From NCBI GenBank assembly GCA_012845835.1, contig JABAKD010000019.1, positions 14,247,420-14,311,419 of the forward strand: a DNA stretch of 64,000 nt, given 5' to 3'. Of this stretch, positions 56,601 through 64,000 are shown one piece after another (position 1 is the first letter of the stretch; the number at the start of each line of letters is the position of its first letter). Origin of the DNA: Undaria pinnatifida. Lineage: Eukaryota > Sar > Phaeophyceae > Laminariales > Alariaceae. The notes below the pieces were generated by a model, which did no database searches, was not told the origin of the DNA, and saw only the letters and a list, made by a program, of their open reading frames with translations. Both the position numbers and the translations under genes were made by a program.

Positions 56601-57114
56601 AGGTATAGTCTAATAATGTTGTTTGGTGTAATCTCGTCGAATTTTTTCTTTGTACGTCCGCGTTTGTTTGGGGATTCGAAAAAAATTGAAGCCTTGAAAA
56701 CCACCGATGTACAGCAGTATTATGTGTTGGAATACTTGTCGGCAACTTCGCACTCAGCGTGGTGATACATACCAATAGTGCTTCCCGCGGTCGATTCCCC
56801 GTTTATCGGTTTTGGATAGATCGTCCGGTGTTGGATACATCATCCGGCCAACGTGTCGGAAGAGCCGAACCACGAGCAATTTTCCAAGAAGATGCCAGCG
56901 GTAATTTGCACTACTCACCACACCCACGGGCGTACGGCACTGACGACCACACCGTGCATGTACGGTACCAAGGTATACATAGTAAAAATGCACCGTGAGT
57001 ACATGTCAGGGTGTACATCGTCAAGTGACAACATGTTTCAGGTAAATCCCCGGTAAAAGCAGGGATAGATACATTGCATGGCATGTACCTACGTACGCGA
57101 TATATATTGTGTCG

Positions 57115-57710
57115 ATTTCCACAACCACCGTCACATTTATCCCCTCAAAATAATATGTAGTTTCCACGCACAGATTGAGCTTCCCCCCTCCTACGATAAC
57201 CTGGTGCCTTTTTTTTTTTCTTTCTTCTCTAAAACCGTCAGATTTATCTCCTTGAAAGGATTTATAGCTTCCACGCACAAATTGCCCGCCCGTCCGCCCC
57301 CCCCCCCCCCCCCCCCCCCCCCCCGCAGCCCCCCCCCCCCCCCCTCCAACCCCGCTCGCTTTTGATCAAAACCAAGCCCCCACGTCCTTCAAAACTCCGC
57401 CCCCCTCACCGGTTATTCGACTTACAGGATTCACTTTATAAACGGATACATTTCCCTCCACAGCTGTCAGATTTTGTCTCCCTCAGAAACGGGTTTTATA
57501 GTTTCCGCGCACAGACTGACTAACATCACCCTGTTGACCCTGATAGCTACACTGTAGTTGTTGCAAGGGGAGTCGCCGACCTATATCCTTAATGAGGACA
57601 CACAACTCGTAATACGCGCGATCGGAGAATCACACACAGCTTGCAAAGATGAGTTTCGACGAAACCTTCGATCTCACAGCTGGAGTGTATTTTGATTTTT
57701 TATATTATCA
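57115..57710 (-). repeat. G-run family block 4 (inverted)
   Basis: Reverse-oriented A module (57440-57705) and two B modules (57120-57180, 57225-57290) with C runs of 28 (57297-57324) and about 16 (57329-57344). On the element strand these are again G runs, so the asymmetry follows the element and not the chromosome. Confidence 0.85.
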
Positions 57711-58311
57711 TGTCGACAATAATAATGCATGCATACACGGCAAGAAGAAATGTTTTGGAGCCTACGCTCGAGCCTCGATGTTCCGACTTGTCCGTGAGCT
57801 CCGGTGGACCCTTTTGAACACCGTAAGAACACGCGCTCTCTGGGATCGATATCGGGGCGCGGTTCGCCCCAAATGAGGGGGGCACACCTCACAATTTAGG
57901 TTCGTTCGAGAGAGATCTTATCGGAACAGGTTCTTGATGAGGTGAAACGCGAGGCCTTTTCGTGGATCTGTCTCCGGTTTTGAGGAAATCAGATCGAGTG
58001 ACTGGTAATTCGTTCTGGGCGATTACACGTGTGTGTGATCTAATTGTTGATGCTCACTGTTTGACGGTGCTGCCGCGGCAACAGCCGTATGCGGTCAGTC
58101 GTACGCTGTGGTTAGTGTTTTGTCTTCACACCTACATAATCAAATATAAGTCGTTCTATTTGACCTCCGACAGTATAGCGTAGATATGCCGTTCCAACGT
58201 ACCAGATATATCGAACACATATCCAAAGAGCAAATGTAGTACGAAGTACGAGTATATCTACAAAGTCGATAATTATCATCCGTTATTTCTACCCTAAGCG
58301 TTATCGCCGGT

Positions 58312-58397
58312 GGTAGTAGTATTAGTAGTAGTAGTGGTAGTAGTAGTAATAGTAGTAGTAGTATTAGTAGTAGTAGTAGTAGTAGTAATAGTAGTAA

Positions 58398-58444
<47 letters not shown>

Positions 58445-58464
58445 GTAGTAGTAGTAGTAGTACT
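58312..58464. repeat. TAG/GTA trinucleotide microsatellite
   Basis: About 150 bp of GTA repeats with scattered ATT and GGT interruptions. The long Leu-rich and Thr-rich frames over it are artefacts. Confidence 0.95.
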
Positions 58465-58472
58465 AGCAGTGT

Positions 58473-58626
58473 AATCGACAATCTGTATGCCCGGCGTAGG
58501 GTGGCTCACGGGGGGATTGCTCTCAGTACCCGAAGAGGGATCATCAGGCGGAGGAGAAAATAACAACATAGAATATACTATATATATTAAAGTACCCGAG
58601 TGCGAGTCCCGGAGGCCACTCTGAAC
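58473..58626. repeat. Copy of the palindrome arm found at 63.2-63.6 kb
   Basis: Shares 'cgacaatctgtatgcccggcgtagggtggctcacggg', 'gattgctctc.gtacc' and 'aataacaacatagaatat' with 63440-63575. Here it occurs once and without its inverted partner. Confidence 0.8.
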
Positions 58627-58639
58627 ATTCACACCCGTG

Positions 58640-60093
58640 AAGATAACAAAATAGTGAACTGAATAACAGCAGCAGTACTAATAATAGTACACTGCGCCAA
58701 AGGGGGCTCAACTCGAACGTATCGAGGATTGGGACCGCCAATCATATCAATAACTCTACTCTGCCATCTCCGTAGATTCTATGCAGTCATACACATCATA
58801 CATCAGACTTGTGCGCAGGCATAAACCGACATTCTCCCTGCATGTGTGCACGTCATGATAACGTTCAACCAAAGCGCAGCAAACGGAACCTTGCTTATTC
58901 AAGCAAGGTATACTCTATACATGCCTCAAATATCCAATTTCAATTTGAAAACAATACTGCCTCTGCTCCAAAAACCCGAATATTGATACCCAACGCCGTA
59001 ACTAGCGGAATTGAACCGCAGTATTCGTAATGGAAATCGCTAAAAAAATGTGGGCAATCAAGAGTGCAGTAGGATTAATCCGTGTGAGACCAGGAGGAAG
59101 AAAGGAAAACTCTCGATTGTGGTTCAATAAACCAAGCCTAAGATTTCCACGAAACCACCTGTATTTTACCTCAATTATTTGTTCAAATTATTATACTCCC
59201 AAGCCTTTCTTTGGTCAACAAGCAAAATTTGATGCTGAAATCAAGCAAGATATAAAATACCAGGTATCAAGTTTCGTCTTCCACTACTCGAAAACAACCA
59301 ATCAATACTGTTCCTTCAAAATAATATGCTCCCAAACCTTCGATCAAGCAAAATTCTTGTGGTAATATAGATAGTTCCGTTTTCAACATGACCCAGGCAA
59401 AATTAAAAATGGTATGACCTCGGTATAACTAGGTCAGTATCAACGCAGACCCGAGTTTGATTCTGGGACATTGATAAGGGCAAGAAGTCAATTCTACACC
59501 CCTCCTGCTCGTGACAACTGTCACGATAATGCTCACGTCATCCTACATTTCTGCAAACTTAAAAGTACAATCCTCAAATTAAAACAAAATGTTAAAGCAT
59601 CACCTTCAACTATTATTTCATGACCCAAAATATGGGCCAAGATATAACTCCCCCACTCCGGAGTCAAACTCCCCCACTCCGGAGTCAAGCCACATTTTGT
59701 CCAACCAGTTCCGCTCTGGTTTAGTCCATACCAAGCTCTCAACACGGGTTGGTATTACATGACACTTTGACTAGGACATGTGCTCTTTCAACCCACTGTG
59801 GAAGGCAGCATTCATCATACCTACCTCCTCTCCCTGTTCAAACAAATCAAGCATCCTGCCAGCTCCACCTCCAATTCATATCACCAGGATCTCATCGCAA
59901 GACTAAGGCGGTGGTGATCTCTCAGCGAGCTGAATATAATGTGTCACGTGGACGATCGATGTCTCTTTCCGCCCCAGCTGAAAGATGAAAATATCAAATT
60001 TCATTGTCAAACTCTCAAAAACAACAAATATGAACACAATCCTATCATCCACTATTATTGCCCATAAAATACGTCAATAAACTACGATTCTCA
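58640..60093. other. AT-richer interval with no recognised gene
   Basis: Lower GC than its neighbours and free of the window's repeat families. It holds a 111-codon plus frame (59030-59365) without a recognisable domain and a 21-bp direct duplication containing ACTCCCCCACTCCGGAGTC at about 59648-59690. Two tRNA-like T-arm motifs (near 59010 and 59450) were examined and rejected as tRNA genes. Confidence 0.4.
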
Positions 60094-60854
60094 TACCTGG
60101 TACCACAGGTACTACTGTGAAAGTCCGCATGCTGAAGGCCGAGGTCATTGAGACCCTGCTGTACGGGTGTGTGACGTGGACCCTTAATGCGGACCACTTC
60201 GCCAAGCTCCGATCAGCCCACCACGAAGTCCTTTTGCGAGTCATTGGCTTCCAGCGCCGATTACGCACCGACCACACCACCCTCTCGTACGCGAAGGCCC
60301 TCAGGATGACACGATGCGAGAGCATCGAAACGACCATCCGTAAACGGCGGCTCTTCTTTGCCGGGGCCCTGGTGCGACAACACAAGGGGCGACTGCCCCG
60401 TCGGTTGATGTTCGGGACGATCGCTGGTGGGGAGAACCCGAAACCAGGCGGACAACTTAAGACTTGGCCTAGAGCCATAGCTGAGGACCTTAGGGTGTTC
60501 AAAGCCAACGAGGGATCAACGGAACACTCCCCCTTAGTTTTTGGAGTTGGGACCGCGCTGTGGCCCACTGCAGCAAAAAAGGTGGGCAAGTGGTACCGGG
60601 GGGTCCTCGAAGCAGCTGAACGGTTCATGGGCAGGTGGCACGAGGATGAGGCAAAGCTGAGTAGACAGCGCCGCGCATCCGCCGTGGGTGGTGTCGAAAG
60701 GAACGGGGGGCGGGGGGGCAGCAGGAGGGGTAGAAGGAACACCGCACAAGGGTATGGGGGCAGGGGGGGGGACAGGAGGAGTAGAAGGGAAACCGCGGTA
60801 GATGAAAGTAGGAAGGAGACCGCAGACAGGGTAGCAAGGTACCAGGCCGACTAG
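60094..60854 (+). CDS. LINE reverse transcriptase, C-terminal fragment
   Basis: The open frame begins without an ATG. Early residues AEVIETLLYGCVTWTLN, followed by LRSAHHEVLLRVIGFQRR and RKRRLFFAGALVR, are typical of the region downstream of the RT catalytic domain in LINE ORF2 proteins. The RT active site itself is missing. The last 70 residues are Gly/Arg-rich because the DNA turns G-rich, and they end at a TAG in 'gaccaggccgactag'. The fragment is probably not functional. Confidence 0.8.
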
Positions 60855-61417
60855 TAGGTGGAACCTTCCCATCTATGCCACTCGTACCGCCAACTGCTGC
60901 GGCTGCTCGGAATGTGATGTCTTGGTACTTTGATTTTTCCGTGAATTTATTTATTTTATTTTATTATATTCTTTTTCTTTCCCCTTCTTATCCTTATGAA
61001 GGGAGTCTTGCATGGTGGGTAGGTGACGAGCCTGTTTTATTTGGCCCTCCCAGTCTTCCTTCTTCTACTTGTTTCTTTTTTCCGGGGTATTTTTTCCCTT
61101 TCTTTCCCCCTTGCATGTCCATTTTGGCTCATGCTCGGGGTATGTTTCTGTCTCCCGTGCTTTGGCTCCCCTTTTTATTTATTTACTTATTTATTTTGTC
61201 TTGGTTTCTTTCGTTGTTTCTCTCTTTTACAAGGTATTTTGGTTTAATGAGAAGAACACAAAGGGGGGAGGGGGGGAAACAGGAGGAGTAGAAGGAAAGC
61301 CGTCCAAGGGAATGGGGGCAGGGGGGGCAACATGAGGAATAGAAGGGAGACCGCGGTGGACGAAGGCAGGAAGGAGATGGCAGACAGGGTAGCAAGGTAC
61401 CAGGCCGACTAGTAGGT
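60700..61417 (+). repeat. Duplicated 3' end of the LINE
   Basis: 60700-60859 recurs at 61250-61417 (period about 559 bp). Both are G-rich with 'aggaggagtagaaggaa' and end 'agggtagcaaggtaccaggccgactagtaggt'. The following pyrimidine-rich stretch is also repeated ('ggggtatttttt.ccctt', 'tgcatgtcc..tttggctc'). Confidence 0.85.
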
Positions 61418-62139
61418 ACATAGCACTTTTCGTCTTTCTCTGGGGTATTTTTTTTCCCCTTTGTTCCCTCCTTGCGTGTCCAGGTTTTTGGCTCGTGTTC
61501 GGATTATCTTATTTTGGTTTTACTTTACTTTATTTTATTTCATTTTATTATGTTTCTTTTCCGAGCTTTGGCTCTCCTTTGCGGTTGGGTTGTTTCTTCG
61601 ATTTCCCCTTCATTTTGTTTGTTTCATTTTTTGTTTTTATTTTTATCTTTGTTTTTATTTGTTTTCTTATTTTGTTTTTGTTTTTTGTTTTTGTTTTTGT
61701 TTTTGTTTATTTCGTATTTCTCTCTTCCAATGTATTTCTGTTGCTGACGTATGTATGTTGTGCCTGTCGTACCCAGTACTAGGGCATGACATTGCGTTGT
61801 CGAATGCATTACGATGCATTATCTCTGTGTCGTGGCTTGTGACCACAGAGCTGATCTTTCTAGGGTGAAGAATCAGTACGGACACTGGGTGTGCTGGATG
61901 TCGACGAGTAGAAGAACGGTTTAATGTGAAGAACACACACACACACTGTATGTATTAATGCAGGCATAACACCGGGCAGGGTTGAAAGTTTGGTTGTGTG
62001 CTAAAAACGCAACCACCCTATATCCATCACCTCTCGTTGTTTCAACAAGAATATTAAGCACGGATGCATACGTACACGATCATATGTGAACTTCTCCCGG
62101 CCAACCAAAAAGAATGTACCACCACGACCACGTACGTAA

Positions 62140-62580
62140 CATGTATTATAAAAATTAAAATACACTCCAGCTGTGAGATCGAAGATTTCGTCGAAACTCA
62201 TCTTTGCAAGCTGTGTGTGATACTCCGATCGCGCGCATTACGAGTTGTGTGTCCTCATTAAGGATATAGGTCGGCGACTCCCCTTACAACTACAAGTGTA
62301 GCTATCAGGGTCAACAGGATGATTTTAGTCAGTCTGTGCGCGGAAACTATAAAACCCGTTTCTGAGGGGGACAAAATCTGACAGCTGTGAAGGGAAAGGG
62401 GGGCCTGGTTTTGATCAAAAGCGAGCGGGTTTGGAGGGGGGCGGAGGGGGGGGCGGGAAAGGGGCAATTTGTGCATGTAAGCTATAAATCCTTTCGAGGG
62501 GATAAATCTGACGGTTTTGGCACCAGTATATTATTGGGGGCGGGGGGGGGGGATGGTTGGGGCGGGGGGGGGGGGTTGGG

Positions 62581-62616
<36 letters not shown>

Positions 62617-62650
62617 CTCAATATGTTCCTGGAAACTATACATTATTTTG
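62140..62650 (+). repeat. G-run family block 5
   Basis: A module (62150-62390), B modules (62465-62520 and 62615-62650) and the longest G run in the window, 32 G at 62582-62613. The minus strand reads MSFDEIFDLTAGVYF from 62201. Confidence 0.88.
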
Positions 62651-63238
62651 ATGTATGTACCATCTTTGAAAGGCGTAGACCGCTGATATACCAAGCAATA
62701 CCGTCATATCTTCCATAGACCAGGATCAAAAGTCATGCTTTCGGCTGTAACCATTTTCGCTTGACTCTTTGGAACTGAGGGAAAATGGTTGAATGAAAAA
62801 AATGAACCAAAGTGCCAACTTATATCATATACGACTGAAAATTCGGTTATCACATGCAAGGGTTATGTATCACATCCCCGACAAACATCAGTACTATTAT
62901 TAACAGCAGTGTAATCGCTCAACCCCCACAAAATCTAGCATTTCCGTTCGTAGTTGCGCTTGAAAAGCAGAGTATCAGCCGCTAAGAATACCAGTTGCAG
63001 TATAGCATCATTCGACTGACCTTACCTCGAATAAGAACGATGCCAACCAAACAAATTGTCATCGCTATGAACCGTTAATCATGCCAGTTGCAGCATGTCA
63101 TCATTCGACGAACAAGCATGTTTTGATACAACTACTATTATTGCTGCTGTGGTACTTGAAAATAATCCATGCCTTTCACATGCCTTTCGAACACGACAAC
63201 CGGTAGTGAGGTCACCTCTTTTCGCGAACCCATGTTTA
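62651..63238. other. No gene recognised
   Basis: Short frames only. The words 'gccagttgcag' and 'atcattcgac' recur about 100 bp apart (62990 and 63083), hinting at an old duplication. Confidence 0.35.
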
Positions 63239-63239
63239 G

Positions 63240-63578
63240 GGTGGCCTCCGGGACTCGGGTACTTTAATATATACTCCGGAGTATTCTATCTTCTTATCTT
63301 CTCCGCCTGATGGTCCCTCGTCGGGTACCTAGAGCAATCTCCCGTGAGTCACCCTACGCCGGGCATACAGATTGTGGATTATGATAATCGACAATCTGTG
63401 TGCGCAGCGTCATAAATCGACAATGTGTGTGCCCGGCGTCATAATCGACAATCCGTATGCCCGGCGTAGGGTGGCTCACGGGGAGATTGCTCTCGGTACC
63501 TGACGAGGGACCATCAGGCGGAGGACAAAATAACAACATAGAATATATATTAAAGTACCCGAGTCCCGGAGGCCACTC
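63240..63578. repeat. Large inverted repeat (palindrome)
   Basis: The left arm 63240-63372 ('ggtggcctccgggactcgggtactttaatat') is the inverse of the right arm 63440-63575. A roughly 70-bp spacer lies between them, in which 'cgacaat.tgt.tgc.c.gcgtcata' is repeated. The single arm at 58473 is the same sequence. It could be two head-to-head copies of one element or an element with very long terminal inverted repeats. Confidence 0.8.
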
Positions 63579-63736
63579 TGTACACGCCACACCCAAAGAT
63601 GATGACAAAATAGTAAACTGAGTAGACTCAGGCCCATAATGCTAGCATAGCTTATAGCATATTTGGCCTTTTTTCGCATAAGTAAAAGCATAAGTGGCGG
63701 GGAGCAGTGTTTAAGCACATTATGCCTTAAACAAAG

Positions 63737-63800
63737 TTTTTTTTTTAAAATCCTCCGGCGGATGGGGAAAAATAAAGCTTTAGCTCACCACACTTCCGCA
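63737..63800 (-). mobile_element. SINE-B 3' fragment
   Basis: T-run, then 'tcctccggcggatggggaaaaataaagctttagctcaccacactt', nearly identical to the minus-strand copy at 51254. Only the 3' 60 bp are present. Confidence 0.7.
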
Positions 63801-64000
63801 TACAAAGCATATATATACACGTCAGCGACGAGCATACCCTGTTCTTTTATCAGCATATCGGCTGCAAATGAGGGCACAAGGGCCATCTGAGATATTTCCA
63901 CAGCGCCTAGCAGCCTGCAGTTATGCACAATGTCGACTAATTTGACTTTTTCGTACAAGATTAAGATTACCACCAATTAACGCAATTATATACCTCAAGA

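Larger units (their letters stand above)
60094..61946 (+). mobile_element. 5'-truncated LINE (non-LTR retrotransposon)
   Basis: It consists of the C-terminal coding part of a LINE reverse transcriptase protein, a pyrimidine-rich 3' untranslated region and a terminal (AC)n at 61932-61946. Everything upstream of the thumb/connection region is absent, which is the usual result of incomplete reverse transcription. The 3' region contains an internal 559-bp tandem duplication. The left junction sits at a TACCTGGTA 9-mer. Confidence 0.75.

Noticed and set aside
58140-58632. Leu-rich and Thr-rich frames of over 110 codons
   Set aside because: They are translations of a TAG/GTA trinucleotide microsatellite.
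59400-59475. tRNA-like sequence with D-arm- and T-arm-like words (also near 59010 on the minus strand)
   Set aside because: No anticodon arm can be placed between them and the acceptor strands do not pair.
1-64000. CRISPR arrays, rRNA genes, bacterial operons and ribosome binding sites
   Set aside because: None found. The window is eukaryotic in organisation.

Overview
The window looks like nuclear DNA of a brown alga (Phaeophyceae) or a close stramenopile relative. The main reason is an intact gene made only of EsV-1-7 cysteine motifs (C-X4-C-X16-C-X2-H, 38-residue spacing), a family named from the Ectocarpus virus EsV-1 and greatly expanded in brown algae. Small exons separated by long repeat-filled introns, and mixed retro- and DNA-element debris, also fit. 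No organelle, rRNA or bacterial gene was recognised.

Only two convincing host genes are seen. (1) A plus-strand, apparently single-exon EsV-1-7 protein at 6527-7927 with 12 intact motifs. It is flanked on both sides by decayed copies of the same repeat: a 1-base deletion upstream, and lost cysteines and stops downstream. (2) A minus-strand class 3 (alpha/beta-hydrolase) lipase, assembled here from seven exons at 42454-29328. Its splice phases match throughout, the GHSLG serine, the Asp and the His are in place, an N-terminal signal-anchor is present, and the stop is followed at once by AATAAA. Its first exon was not found. A weaker candidate is a two-exon small membrane protein at 55915-55604 (minus).

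The rest is repeat landscape. 0-6 kb: a dispersed 300-bp repeat and a tRNA-headed SINE. 8.6-21 kb: mostly featureless, with two families of short inverted-repeat elements (called MITE-1 and MITE-2 here). 21.7-29.1 kb: a broken Ty3/gypsy element, two LTR-like copies, a degenerate ~500-bp tandem array with Ala/Pro-type minisatellites, and a recent 178-bp duplication. 29.3-42.5 kb: the lipase and its MITE-rich introns. 39.4-45.7, 49.7-50.6, 56.4-57.7 and 62.1-62.65 kb: an unusual modular repeat family with uninterrupted G runs of up to 32 bases and a conserved short reading frame (starting MSFDEIFDLTAGV). Its sequence is related to a unique-looking locus at 55.3-55.6 kb. 46-53.5 kb: paired head-to-head SINEs, a second poly(A)-tailed family and a 296-bp tandem array. 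60.1-61.9 kb: a 5'-truncated LINE with a duplicated 3' end. 63.2-63.6 kb: a large palindrome.

The genes do not form a pathway. The EsV-1-7 protein is presumably regulatory (inferred from the family member IMM) and the lipase acts on lipid. The most unusual material is the G-run repeat family with its conserved reading frame, the edge-decay of the EsV-1-7 array, and a duplicated lipase exon fragment.
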